Assembly: GCA_905116865.2 (NCBI GenBank)
Contig: CAJHNH020002090.1
Location: 460,001 to 524,000, forward strand
DNA: 64,000 nt
Reading direction: 5' to 3'
Source of the DNA: Candidula unifasciata
Lineage: Eukaryota > Mollusca > Gastropoda > Stylommatophora > Geomitridae
Positions 11,035 through 62,768 of the stretch are shown here, one piece after another. The first letter of the stretch is position 1, and every line of letters starts with the position of its first letter. Made by a program: the position numbers and the translations under genes. The notes under the pieces are model-generated. The model was given only the letters and a program-made list of their open reading frames with translations, did not search any database and was not told the origin of the DNA.

Positions 11035-11241
11035 CCGACGGTTGCAAGACGAACAGTCTACTGAGTTCCGTATTATTCTGTGCATAACAAGCCATTGCAA
11101 CCACTGTAGTTTGTCGTTCATTATTCTATATAAATCATCAGATCTGACATTTACAGCTGCCAGTTGATCAACTTGTAGAATATTATTGCTTATCTGTGTC
11201 GGAGCCGATGGTCTGCCTGCCATAATTACAAGTAGCTGCAC
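10981..11241 (-). pseudogene. Merlin transposase, N-terminal part
   Basis: Residues include MAGRPSAPTQISNN, RIMNDKLQWLQWLVMHRIIR and VDCSSCNRR, a first CxxC pair followed by the insert junction at about 11034. Residues after this (MLICHDQLSPNN...) are encoded by the inserted sequence, not by Merlin. The assignment follows from position and strand next to the catalytic part and from the zinc-ribbon-like CxxC expected in ISXO2-type proteins. Confidence 0.7.
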
Positions 11242-12319
11242 AAATTATCAAAGAAATATTTCCACTTTATTCACAACTTTTGCCGATAAGCAATTAATTA
11301 TCTACGCAAGTGCACAAATTCGCAAAGAGACTGTGACGAGGTGCATTCGGTGAGTCCAGAATTCCTTCTAAAAGCAACAACAACAAAAGTACACAAGTCC
11401 AACAGAAACCTTTACAAAGTGAAACAATGAGGTAACTGAACAGCAAACCCAAGCGATCTTCCTAGCAGCGATCAAACTGTCTGACCAACCAACAGCTTAT
11501 CTCAGTGGAATTTAACGTTAGCTTAACAGCTGGACCAGGGAACGCATCTACGTTGAAGAATTATGCAATCTTCCAGTCGGACGGACAGAAGACATGACCA
11601 TCTGAACTTGCAGACAGGCAGGTGGCTAATTACCACGGGTTAGAGTTGAGACGTAGCGGGCATTCTCAGACCAGCCGACAACTTTGATGCCCAGAGTTCA
11701 AACAGGATAACGGGTCCAGTTGTCTAAGCAAGCGAATTTCGCACATTAATGTGATACACGTTATCTACCTACTGATGTTACAACATACTCGTAATCACAA
11801 GGGTGGAACTTGGACAACAGGGTAGAACATTTACGGATGCCTGTGACCTGATTGATTCTATTGTACTTTCATACTGTGCCAAAAGAGAAAATCTAACCAT
11901 TTTTCGAAAATAAAAATTTCAAAAATGGAAATATTTGAACTACTGCATGTAAACAGTGAAAGTAGGTGCAAACATTAGTTAAGCAATATATAAGTAACCT
12001 GCAGTCTTCATCTTTTATCATCTTACCAAAAGTATATCTATATCGATAAACGCCTTTTCCCTTCTCCCGAGGATACTCAGTCAGCTCAATATATTTCACG
12101 AGTCATTATTAGGCTGTATCTGTTTAACCAGGGACTATTACAACCAACCAATAATTGACTTCTGTAACAATAATAACCAAATATTGATGCCCTTCCAAGT
12201 AGCGACAAGTCACACACAAGACATTTTTTGTGGGTTCCAAGAAGAAAAAAAAAAGAATTGATCCACTGCCCCCTGAAAAGAATGTTGTAAAAGGCAACTC
12301 ATTAGGACTGCTGAAATCA
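11242..12319. other. no recognised gene
   Basis: Unique-looking sequence. Short frames at 11893-12099 and 12124-12396 (minus) have no recognisable domain. It could hold the 5' end of the Merlin copy, but no inverted terminal repeat was found. Confidence 0.4.
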
Positions 12320-13115
12320 GATGTGTTGGGGCTAAAGGCGCAGATATCGCAGCCTAGCACAAAAGGCGCAAATATAGCAGCGTATTTGTAAACCACAATA
12401 CACTATGCCAACCGCCATTTCACGGGCGAAAAAAAAGGAGATTAGCTGCCCGTAAAATGACCATTGAGCATATCGCCGCCGCTATCGTAGCCTAGCTGTT
12501 AACTACAAGATCGAGCGAAAGGCGCAATCACAGCCTAGCTGTTAACCACAAGACCGAGCGAAGGGCGCAAATATCGCAGCCTAGTTGTAACCACAACACA
12601 ACGTGCAAACCACCCTTTTAAAAGCCAAAAAACAAAATTTGCCACGGCTATCGCAACCTATCTGTTAACCACAAGCTATCGCAACCTAGCTGTTAACCAC
12701 AATACCGAGCGAAAGGCGCAATCGCAGCCTAGCTGTTAACCACAAGACCGAGCGAAGGGCGCAAATATCGCAGCCTAGTTGTAACCACAACACAACGTGC
12801 AAACCACCCTTTTAAAAGCCAAAAAACAACATTTGCCGCGGCTATCGCAACCTATCTGTTAACCACAAGCTATCGCAACCTAGCTGTTAACCACAATACA
12901 GAGCGAAAGGCGCAGATATCGCAGCCTGGTTGTAAACCACAACACAACGTGAAAACCACCCTTTCAACCTAGCTGTTAACCACAATACCGAGCGAAAGGC
13001 GCAGATATCGCAGCCCGGTTGTAAACCACAACACAACGTGCAAACCACCCTAGACCGAGCGAAAGGCGCAGATTTCGCAGCCTAGTTGTTAACCACAGCA
13101 CAACGTGCAAACCAC
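12320..13115. repeat. minisatellite with gcgaaaggcgca / cgcagcctag modules
   Basis: Repeated modules include gaccgagcgaagggcgcaaa, tatcgcagcctagttgtaac, cacaacacaacgtgcaaacc and agctgttaaccacaa. They form a higher-order unit of roughly 230 bp (compare 12525-12700 with 12740-12900), then shorter, more diverged units to 13115. No frame is conserved. Confidence 0.85.
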
Positions 13116-13147
13116 TCTTTTGAAGAAAAAAAAAAGAAAAATGTTTT

Positions 13148-13218
13148 TGCCCGTCGGAGAATCGAACCCCGATCACCGGCGTAACAAGCAGACTGCTTAT
13201 CAACTATACTAGCGAAGA
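13148..13218 (-). pseudogene. tRNA-Asp-like sequence (pseudo-tRNA or SINE head)
   Basis: The 71-nt minus-strand sequence contains gctagtatagttgataagc (A box) and cggggttcgattctccg, a perfect 5-bp T-stem with B box ggttcgattc. It resembles animal tRNA-Asp, but the anticodon position reads GTT, not GTC. The acceptor stem has two mismatches and two G-T pairs, and the anticodon stem one mismatch. It is followed by an A/G-rich tract (ttcttttttttttc on +). Most likely a tRNA-derived retroposon head rather than a working tRNA. Confidence 0.6.
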
Positions 13219-13534
13219 CTCGGTAATTTCGTTCAAACAAAATTATATAATAAAAGAAAGCATAGTTCGTAGTGTTCTTGTTCCATATTTTTAACTACAT
13301 GACCTCTCAAGTCCCTAACTACGACATCTTGAGGCCCTGAATGGGATTTTTTGTCTTTGAATAATAAGAGACCGTTATTCGGAAGAGTGTCCATGAAGAT
13401 TATAGGCTCTCCTTTCAATACCGGACGAGGGCTGGACGCGGGCTGGACGGCTTAGTTCAGTTTAGTGGGAGTTCTCTTCCTTGGCCGCACTGCAAACAGT
13501 GCGCGGAAAAGTCACGAATCACATGACATACTTA

Positions 13535-13730
13535 GCTATCATCATATGGTTGCGTGTAGGGTTGCGTGTAGGGTTGCGTAGTCATCATACGGTTGCGTGA
13601 AGGGTTGCGTAGTCATCATACGGTTGTGTGTAGGGTTACCTATCATCATACTGTTGCGAGTAGGGTTGCGTAGGGTGTCTATCATCATATGGTTGCGTGT
13701 AGGGTTGTGCAGGGTTTGGGTTAGGGTTAG
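13535..13730. repeat. left tandem array of ggttgcgtgtagggttgcg type with TTAGGG end
   Basis: About six imperfect copies of a 28-35 bp unit with tatcatcatacggttgcg, closing with gggtttgggttagggttaga. It is the inverse of the array at 14030-14385. Confidence 0.85.
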
Positions 13731-14029
13731 ATGTGAAAATTGACGCTTGGCGAGGCTACAGCAATGTTGCAAACTTAGGGCATGTCATCTAGCTGCACGA
13801 GGTAGTAGTCCACCAGACCAACTTCGTCGACGTCGCGCACAGTCACATACACACACAAACAATCGAAGGCCTGTGGATGCTAGTCAAACGGACAATTCGT
13901 CAACGATTGGGCACCAGCCGCGCGCTATTGGCGTCATATTTGGCAGAATTTAAGTGGCGCCACTCCCACAAGCATCAGATTGTCGGCCAGTATTTGGGAA
14001 CTGCTACGTCAAAATTTTCACATCTACCT

Positions 14030-14385
14030 CTAACCCTACCCCTAACCCTAACCCAAACCCTACGCAACCGTATGATGACTAAAAAACCCTTCACGCAACC
14101 GTATGATGACTACGCAACCCTTCACGCAACCGTATGATGACTACGCAACCCTACATGCAACCGTTTGATGACTACGCAACCCTACACGCAACCGTATGAT
14201 GACTACGCAGCCGTATGATGACTACGCAACCGTATGATGGCTACGCAACCCTTCACGCAACCGTATGATGACTACGCAACCCTACACGCAACCGTTTGAT
14301 GACTACGCAACCCTACACGCAACCGTATGATGACTACGCAACCCTAAACGTAACCGTACACAACCCTACACGCAACCGTAAGATG
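14030..14385. repeat. right tandem array, cgcaaccgtatgatgacta type, with CCCTAA start
   Basis: Starts with ctaaccctacccctaaccct and continues as about ten copies of cgcaaccgtatgatgacta alternating with cgcaaccctacac. It is longer than the left array, so the arms have changed length independently. Confidence 0.88.
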
Positions 14386-14756
14386 ATAGGTAAGTATGTC
14401 ATTTGTTTCGTGACTTTTCAGCTCACTGTTTGGAGTGCGGCCAAGGGAGAGAACTCCCACTAAAATGAACTAAGCCATCCAGCCCTCGTTCGGTATTAAA
14501 AGGAGAGCCAGATTATAATTATATAGACACAAAAAAATGGTGTGCTTACCTTAATTGTTTACTTGTTCAACAACACTGCTATTCAATTCTTAGAATTTAG
14601 AATTATTCTAAGAATTCACATGCCTTCTTTGTTCAGTTATGTATCAGCTAGTCTTTATTTGAAATAATGAATTTAAATACTTTGGATGTCATGATAATTT
14701 TTGTATGACATGTCAAACTTAACCGAAAATCGGGAAAACAGCTGATCAGAACATTG

Positions 14757-15072
14757 GGTTCTTCTTGCAACTACGGCCACATTTTGGGGGAGTACGCCGG
14801 AGTTCAGTCCCCTGGCCACATTGCAATTACGGAATGGAGAAGGAACGAATCACACAACAAACCCTAATCCTAACCCTAACCCACACCATAACCCTAACCC
14901 TATGATGATAGCAGTGCACTGCACTCTGTCTATCGCTCACGCTGTCTATCGCCAACACACACTAATTACGTCAGTTGTTCGTTTCTCTTTTCCACTCCGT
15001 ACTTGCAATGCGGCCAGGGGACTGAACTCCGGCGTACTCCCCCAATATGTGGCCGTAGTTGCAAGGAGAGCC
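14757..15072. mobile_element. foldback/MITE related to the Merlin derivative, CCCTAA core
   Basis: About 80-bp arms are inverted repeats: cttgcaactacggccacatt and gggggagtacgccggagttc near 14764-14812, mirrored at 14995-15065. The right end reads ggagagcc, as in the element at 13405-14509. The loop holds aaccctaatcctaaccctaa and ccataaccctaaccctatga. No coding core is present and no clear target duplication was found at the mutated left end. It is about 240 bp from the larger element. Confidence 0.75.
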
Positions 15073-15590
15073 CTGTTGTCACCATCTGGCAGAGATTCAT
15101 CAACGACAGAGCAGTATGAACAGTTCTAGACCTTTCCTTATCATTTTTTAGTAAAGAAAAATTAACATAAAAATTTTATCCTAAATTTATTTTTTAAAAA
15201 TCAGAAAATAATGCACCGTTTTTGCAAACGAAAGGACTTCCTGTTGTTAATAATAATTGTTTAAAAACCTGCTCATAAAAGTTAATTTTCCCCACAAACG
15301 GAACAAAATTAGTGTCTCTGTCATACGCTAATATACTGCAGATTCATCCATTAGGGATACATTTATTCGCCAAAATACTGACAATACCTTTTTAAAGAGT
15401 TAATTAATATAATAATCTCACAAATAAATGATAATTTTTTTGGGTACCAGGGTGCTTGCGCTTAGCATCAAAGAATCAAGTGGTATAAGTATTATAGTAT
15501 TACTATTATTATCTTTTTTCTTCTTCTTCCCTTCCACCTTGAACCTCAGTGAAGTGAGGGGGGGGGGGGGGGGGAATGAAACATTTGTTG
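15073..15590. other. no recognised gene; poly-G tract 15558-15574
   Basis: AT-rich spacer with a 17-nt G run. No conserved frame was found. Confidence 0.5.
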
Positions 15591-16312
15591 ATGAGCTCTG
15601 TCAAGAACACTATTAGGACTGATGTTCACTTCTGTAAGGCTGTTCCTTATGCTATCACTCCATATTTACCTAGGTCTTCCACTCGCTGTATACCCGTTGT
15701 AACGTTTTAGTGTTGCTTGCTGTGGCAAATAGTACTAGAGCTTCTTGTTAAATGTCCAAACCACTTCATTTGTTATTCTTTGATGACTTGTCAGACTGGC
15801 TTTATTTCTAGCATTCGTCTGATTTCACATTCTGTCTTTCCTTGAAACTCATGCAGCTCTTCTAAGGCATTTCATGTCTGTTGTCACAATTGTATGTTCA
15901 TTGGAAGATGTAAGTGTCCACATTTAGCACTAATAGCGTTGTGTTGGCCAAAAGAAAATTCTGATAGGATTCACTTTAGTACTCTGGGGTATATGCTTGT
16001 GTGTCAACAGGGAAGATATTTGCCCCGTTACTTGATTAGCTTTGGCACATCTCGAGCTAATTTCTCTGTCCAGGAATGTGGATGTAGAAATTGCTCCCAC
16101 ATACTTAAATTCCTCTGTTTGTTTTGAGGTGTTGTTTTTTAATTTTTTTTCTTCTAAATTGTCTTTCTGTCTTCCTATCACCATTGTCTCATCTTTGTAG
16201 TGTTTATTTTCATATTATATTCCTCCCCTTTGTCACTAATTTGATTTAGGTGGTTCTGTAGGCATTCCGTACTTTTTGCAATAAGTACGGTCGAGTCACT
16301 CAAGTCGAATTT
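15590..16312 (-). mobile_element. RTE-like RT C-terminal fragment
   Basis: In the minus frame 16184-15930: EEFKYVGAISTSTFLDREIS, then KANQVTGQISSLLTHKHIPQ. Downstream (lower coordinates) are pieces like ECEIRRMLEIKPV and KWFGHLTR. This is the thumb and C-terminus of the RTE-type RT (family: KYLGSxIS..GxxxxEIxxRIxKAN). It is truncated at both ends and frameshifted, and it ends against the 832-bp repeat at 16313. Confidence 0.7.
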
Positions 16313-17144
16313 ATGTTAATTTGTCATGACCAGCTTAGTCCCAACAATTTTCCTTCTTTGTCTTAGTATTTAAAATCCTGATATGTCGAATTAGGTTATC
16401 TTGAATATTTGCATAAGTCGAATCTAAAAAATTAATTCAGACTATAAACACGTCCCTGTTGAAGTCGAACGTTTCACTATCACTGTGTGACAGTTATGAT
16501 CCTCCTCACTGTAATTGCCATTGCACGGAGCATATATTTGGAATAAAACTTCAGAACTATTTTATACTTGTAGTTTCAAGTTTAGAATTCCTTATGAGAT
16601 TTTGTTAACCTCGAGTATATTTTTTGCAGTTTCGGGATCGTTGATAAATCCTACTCCATGCTTTGCACGTTGTATTTCCTCTACCCCCCGATTGAATCAA
16701 AACATAATTTTTATGTAGTTTCTTTATTCCTCGTTCATTCATTCTCACTTCTGATAAGCTTAATTTTTTGACATTATATTTCTCCATTAATTCTATCACT
16801 TGTTCTGCTTTATTGCCCCATCCACATATATTGATTGTCCCTACCCTGGTCCTAACCTTCTGCTGGCCTCTATTTTTCTTTTTTCTAAAACATCTCCTAT
16901 TTTCATCTTGGGCATTTCATTTTGAACCACTGAATCCTCCACCGACTTGCCGAGCCTGTCACAAATTCACTTCAACTGAACAGCTACATTAAGCTAACAC
17001 ATTTAACATACTTTCCAGGAATAAACACATCTTTTTGTCACATTTTCGGCGAACCTAGTTTACGCCGCCATCTTGGCCAGATGGCTATTATCTATTATTA
17101 TCAATTTCATGAATGCACATTCCTTTGTTAACAAAGTGATGTTC
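16313..17144 (-). mobile_element. 832-bp repeat, right copy (inverse of 10203-11034)
   Basis: Reverse complement of 10203-11034 over its whole length, with scattered substitutions only (for example cataaggaattc against cagaaagaatta). Its outer end carries the palindrome ctttgttaacaaag. It has no Merlin coding sequence beside it, so the insert boundary is defined by comparing the two loci. The minus strand carries the same broken endonuclease N-terminus (ELMEKYNVKKLSLSEVRMNE). Confidence 0.82.
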
Positions 17145-17540
17145 TTCTTCGCGTTCACCTGCTACATGTAACCACTAAACTTCATCAGAAAGTTCTGGTT
17201 TTTCGTCCACTTATGGACACCAAAGTCTTGTTAAAGATACTGAGTGGTGCATGCACACCTGTTTTATACTTTTATAGATCTGATGTTTGTATTTATGCAG
17301 AATGTTGGTTCCTTGCCTGTCAGGCAGGCGCACTCCAACTTTGAGTGATGCTCCCAATTAGTTGATTTTTACAACATGCTTCTGGATAGTCAGTAGGCCT
17401 ATTCTTGATTACCCTACAATGTGGCCCCAGAACTCACACAGGGAAACTGTTAATCTTTTCTTATGGCCTATGCGAGTTTGTGCTAACAAAATGTTGCTGA
17501 AACCCTAAAGAAACCCTATAGATTGTATTTTTATTTTTTT
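17145..17540. other. no recognised gene
   Basis: No conserved frame was found between the 832-bp repeat and the I-group fragment. Confidence 0.4.
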
Positions 17541-19030
17541 TTTATTTTTAGGAGCTGGTGTATGGGTTTTCAAAGGGCACCTAGTTGTATGTATCTTCCA
17601 AGTCTAGTGTCACATCACGTTGCCACTCCTGCATGGAAACCTTCACAGACATCATAAGCAAAAACAGCAGCAATACTCCATGTATCCCTCTGTGGTCTAC
17701 ATCCTCCCAATATTGATGGTGCCTGTTTTTTATAATTTCTGAGTAATTGTTCTTACCACTTTTTTCTAACAGTTTTCCAATGGTGTTTTGTAAAGTGATA
17801 ATTCAATAACTGCTTATAGAACATGGTTCTTTGCCAGGCTTGGGCAAAGGTATTAGAGAACTTTGGAGACCTCTTATATTTACTAGGTCCGTCCTTAAGC
17901 TATTGTTGTATTCATTGCACAGTTCTGATAGTTCCTCATCTGTTAGTTTTGAAAAGTCTTTGTATCAGACTCTAGACCCAGTGCTGAATTACAAATTTTT
18001 TTTTTTAAAACTCTTCGGGTGCCAAGGAACACATCATGCCCTGATTTATAACTAATTTAACTAGCCTCTGGGACCCAAAGAGTCAAGAGTGCATATTATT
18101 TCATATACAGTGATATAGAGCTCTTCTTCAGGAGTAACGATTTTACAAAAACCTGTCAATGCTTCGATGACATTTGTTCGACTCTAAGTATCAGTCAGGT
18201 TTGTTTGCTGCAAATATTGGTCCAAAAGTTAACAGGCCTTTGCTTTCATCCCTTCTGTGCCACCTGCCATCATCTTCCTGAATGTCAGGCAAGATATATT
18301 GTCATGGTTTACCAGTTATAGACTGCTGTAGCCGCCAGAAATGCTTTATTGAAATTTTTCTTTTACAGCCCAGTCTCTCACAGAACTCTTCCCATATTAC
18401 ATTTTTGCTCTGCCATGCTACAGTTTTGAAACGATTTATTGTTTCTTTCATGGTTTGTATGAAGGTATTAAGCTCATGGGTGCTGCCTGTCTTCTGCGCT
18501 TTTTGCCAATCTCGGACAGCCTGCCTCTTTGCTTGCCAGCATTTTTCTACTTCCATATTTCAGTAGGGAGGTTGTGATGTTGGCTTCTTGTATCAAATGA
18601 TTTTGGCAGCTGATTCTGCTAGTAATGTCATTGCCAATATTTTCATATTTAATGTTTCCTTATAGCAGGTGGGTTAGTAGTTTGAGATCCTTTAGCAGCA
18701 CTACACTTGGAAGATGCTCACTGTCAAGGTAGCCAATAAGGTTCCAATGATATATGGAGGCCAGAATTGGGATAGCAAGAGCCAAGTCAATAACACCATC
18801 TGTATTAGCAGGGCATAGATCTAGTCGAGTAGTTCTTCCATCATTTAGACATACAATATGTACCAATGCCTCTTCCAGGTCTTCACCTTGTAGATTAGAG
18901 CGGATGTTTCCCCACTGTCTTCTTCTTTCATTGAAACGACCACCGAATATCACCTGGCCCAAGCTTTGGATATTTCACCTAAGAAACACCATGAAAAAGT
19001 ACCCCTCATACTTCTGTTGCAGACATACAC
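17540..19030 (-). mobile_element. I-group non-LTR retrotransposon fragment (EN to early RT)
   Basis: On the minus strand, 18962-18660 reads QVIFGGRFNERRRQWGNIRS, VCLNDGRTTRLDLCPANTDG and VIDLALAIPILAS, the C-terminal half of an endonuclease (family: NDGRxTRxxxxxGxxSxIDLALxS). 18556-18302 gives EKCWQAKRQAVRDWQKAQKT and MKETINRFKTVAWQSKNVIW, the linker before the RT. More decayed RT start sequence continues to about 17540. It is the same family as the copies at 35840-37690 and 43795-48200. Truncated at both ends. Confidence 0.72.
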
Positions 19031-20224
19031 TTTTTCTGTTGTAAAATGCTTTGAAGCCAAGTAAACCTTACTTCTTTATCATTGAGTTATGTTTCTTGTA
19101 GCGATGATGTCAGCTGCGTATATTTAACAGGCGAAAATGCTCTGTAATGTCATCATGTGTTAAGTTTTGTTTGGTAATGACCCCTGACAAAGGAAAGCAA
19201 GCTCAGTCTAGAAAACGCAAGAAGCGATTTGGACAAAGGCGAAAGTGACTAAAGTGTGAAAGGTCAGGCTCAGACATACACAAATTCTGTATTGGAACTG
19301 TGTCAGTCTAAAATAGTGAGGAAGCACATGTAGTTATAAATGTGTGCATGTGAACACTCAGACCAATGCATGAATGTATTCTCAGACATGCACATATACA
19401 AAGCATGATCAAGTCAAACCCATCCAATTTGCTGTATTACAAATGTATGAAAGGTGTATTAACATGTGTAGAAGACTTGCAGCAACTGCAGGTTTTCAAA
19501 AATTCATCACACAATATTCAGATGTTTTCACTACATGTCTGCTGTTTTGTTGCCTGGCTTATAGCACCACACTTCATTGCCTGCCACTTATTGTAGCATA
19601 CACTTATCAAAGTTCTGTAACAAAGCAAGTGGTTCAAACTCTACCTCATTCATTCTTTGCAGATGGTATCAACCCTATCCTCAGGCAGTGGGATGTGTGA
19701 ATAAGTGTATAGCTTTTGGTGATTCCAAAACGATGTTTCCTTCCTAGAAATTACTGTATTCAATTTTGTCACACCAACTATTTCACAATATTTCACAGGT
19801 TTGCAATAATGTTTTTATAACTGTGGGAAAGAGTAAATGAGAGAGAGAGATAATTTTCACATTTAGTACTTCGTTATATCCTGCCCTTTATACAAAATGA
19901 TAGGACTCATTTTGGGAATTAATTTGTTTTATCTGGGCTGGAATTGCCAGAAATTCTGTCATATTGCTAATATTGCTATTTAAACCAGCAGATAACAGAA
20001 AACTAACAAGTAGGTATTTATAAAATAAACTGATGGCATTATAAATTTTCAAGTTTTTGCTAATTTTCTGTTTGAAGACACCACTAATGTCTTCTTTATT
20101 AATATGTTATGTGAGCTTTATTATTAATTTGTTTTTGGAAAATAGACTCTGACTGAAGCAATAAGCTAAAGATTGCTGGGATAGGGAAGCAGTATGCTAG
20201 TGATTGCTGGGATAATGATCATGT
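19031..20224. other. no recognised gene
   Basis: Short frames (for example 19366-19700) have no recognisable domain. There is a short (GA)n near 19842. Confidence 0.4.
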
Positions 20225-20227
20225 AGA

Positions 20228-20330
20228 ATGTTGAATTACGAATTAACATCACAGCACTCGGGATGCTCCCAAAAGCGCTCCGTCCCCATTTTCAGCAGGA
20301 AGCGAAGAGTTCCAATTCTGATGACACCAG
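20228..20330 (-). mobile_element. I-group 3'-end scrap
   Basis: aattaacatcacagcactcg, cgctccgtccccattttcag and agcgaagagttccaattctg match, on the minus strand, the terminal coding sequence of the I-group element at 37600-37720 (complementary strand) and the scraps at 27890-27970 and 43800-43890. Confidence 0.6.
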
Positions 20331-21025
20331 TAACTGTCTTATTTTATATCCTTCTCATCCTTCCCCTGAGTGTTGAGCCTTTTTTTGGTACTTAATAATA
20401 AAAAGGATAATGTAGAACTGGTGTAAAATAGAGTTCAGTAGACATTGTGTATAATGAAAACAATCTGCATTTGTTTTGAAAAGGAGATTGAGCGTCTGCA
20501 TATGTTCATTGGTATTTTTGTTTAATAGTAGTAGTAATATTGTCTTAGATTAAACTAGTAGTCTCCTTATGAAGACCTTGGCACTTGATTTGTGAAAGGG
20601 CGGCAATAGTACTGGTGGGTTTGTGCTGTAGAGAATTTTTTTTCCCTTTGATCCTTTTAAAGGTGCAGCATAAAGTGCTCACAGATGTCACTGGAAGATC
20701 CTGGCTTTCAAGGCAGTTTACAAGAAGTACATACTAGAAGGAGTTGATGATAATATATTCTTCTGCTTATTAAAGTCCATGCCATGTGGGGTTAGTAGTC
20801 ATGTCTATCAACAACCTTCTGTCTCGTGTACTTTCAGTTAACTCTGACACAGATGATCCTCTATCCATGATGTCAGACTGTCCAGCATGTGTTCACTTGG
20901 TCTCCCTCTGCCTCTCCTCCCCTCCAGCCTTCCTACTGTCACAATGTACTCCATTAATATATTATTATTTAATAATTACATGCAGTTAATTTTAAAATGT
21001 GTATGTTTTTGTTCTTGAAATCTAG
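20331..21025. other. region upstream of WDR24 exon 1, no element recognised
   Basis: AT-rich. The short frame at 20786-20989 has no recognisable domain. No promoter could be placed; an upstream non-coding exon may exist outside it. Confidence 0.35.
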
Positions 21026-21072
21026 AGCACTTCCAACAAGACTACAACTACACCAGAGCATATGTCATTAGT

Positions 21073-61861
<40,789 letters not shown>

Positions 61862-62070
61862 GTAAATCAATTCTCTATGAGAAATGATATTGTAATGTGA
61901 ATACTTTGCTAGCATTTGGTCTTCTTTTTATGCTATAATTATAAAGGGGTATATATAGTCAGACAGTTTAATGAGATTTTGCTTCCATTTGAAAGGTCAA
62001 AGCCTACACAGAAGGGTGTATAATTCACAAACTTTGCACTTCATACACGAATATTGTGAAAGCATCTTAA

Positions 62071-62768
62071 CCCTACCAGGGAATTTCTCAACCTGTCTCT
62101 ATACCGCTGGCCCTAATTTTCGTCTTTTTGCATAGTACGGGAAAACGATGCGTCACGGACTAAAAATAACCACCCAGTCATTATGAATCCTCTTTATTAG
62201 ACATTCCAAATGTCTGCCCGCATGTGTTTGGATTATATTTGTGTTGTTTTACGTGGAAAAATTCTGAAAATTCACAATGAAACAAGCGGCTGATGAACCA
62301 AGTTCTAGGCTTTTCACAGTCCAACAGGTGATCGTTACTTTGGTTTATTCAGACTTTGTGATATATATATAAATATATATTCATTATCTGTGATAATTTC
62401 ATAAAGAATACGTTAATGAAGTGACACTGTCAGTGAGAGCGCGAATGATGAGGAAAATCTTGAAAATCATCAATCTTGAAATAGATCGATAATAGGAGGA
62501 GGGGGTGTGTCCATCAAACGGCAACATCTAGTGTTCACTTTGTGAAACAAAGTTGATCCTGATGAGTGAATTCGCTCACAAAGGTGGAATATTGGCGCTA
62601 GATAAAAGGTAAGCCTTTTTTCTACAATGTCTCTAAGTTTCATCATATTCTAGCCACTCGTTTGCATGTAACTAATATTTTTGTATATAATGTTTTTTTT
62701 TTTTGCGGTAATGCCCAGGAGCTCAGGTTATAGGGACAGATAGGTTCAGGGCCTCAGGTCTGGTAGGA
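62071..62768 (+). mobile_element. piggyBac deletion derivative between TTAA sites
   Basis: TTAA flanks at 62067-62070 and 62769-62772. The ends are ccctaccag and its inverse ctggtagga, followed by subterminal sequences with tctctatacc and ggttataggga. A short + frame MKQAADEPSSRLFTVQQVIV (62277) resembles piggyBac N-termini (SSRxYTxxQVI); no catalytic domain. 698 bp, so non-autonomous. Lies in the WDR24 intron after exon 6. Confidence 0.82.

Larger units (their letters stand above)
9446..11241 (-). mobile_element. Merlin-type DNA transposon (IS1595/ISXO2-like), interrupted
   Basis: Merlin elements use an IS1016/IS1595-family DDE transposase. On the minus strand the N-terminus is at 11241-11035 and the rest at 10203-9446. 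The two parts are separated by an 832-bp insert found again in inverse orientation at 16313-17144. Joining by inspection puts CNRR next to DRFSWRCRRCNTRC, but in different frames, so a further indel exists. Terminal inverted repeats of this copy were not found, so the true element ends are unknown. Confidence 0.85.
13405..14509 (+). mobile_element. Merlin deletion derivative with TTAGGG-like subterminal arrays
   Basis: Ends are ggctctcc (13405) and ggagagcc (14509), flanked by the perfect 8-bp duplication agattata (13397-13404, 14510-14517). The target length matches the 8-9 bp of Merlin. Each arm has about 130 bp of inverted repeat, then a tandem array of a ggttgcgtgtagggttgcg-type unit, then gggtttgggttagggttag (or its complement). 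The centre (13738-14020) encodes the C-terminal Merlin core on +: AWRGYSNVANLGHV, stop, LHEVVVHQTNFVD, HTQTIEGLWMLVKR, EFKWRHSHKHQIVGQY. It keeps the second Asp/Glu half and lacks the first Asp. Non-autonomous and degraded. Confidence 0.88.

Noticed and set aside
13148..13218. Functional tRNA gene
   Set aside because: Acceptor stem mismatches, altered anticodon position and retroposon-like surroundings.
13535..14385. Chromosome-end telomere
   Set aside because: TTAGGG-like units are only two or three per arm, inverted around a transposase core, and lie inside an element with target duplication.
13535..14385. CRISPR array
   Set aside because: Eukaryotic minisatellite with no unique spacers, in a transposon; no cas genes.
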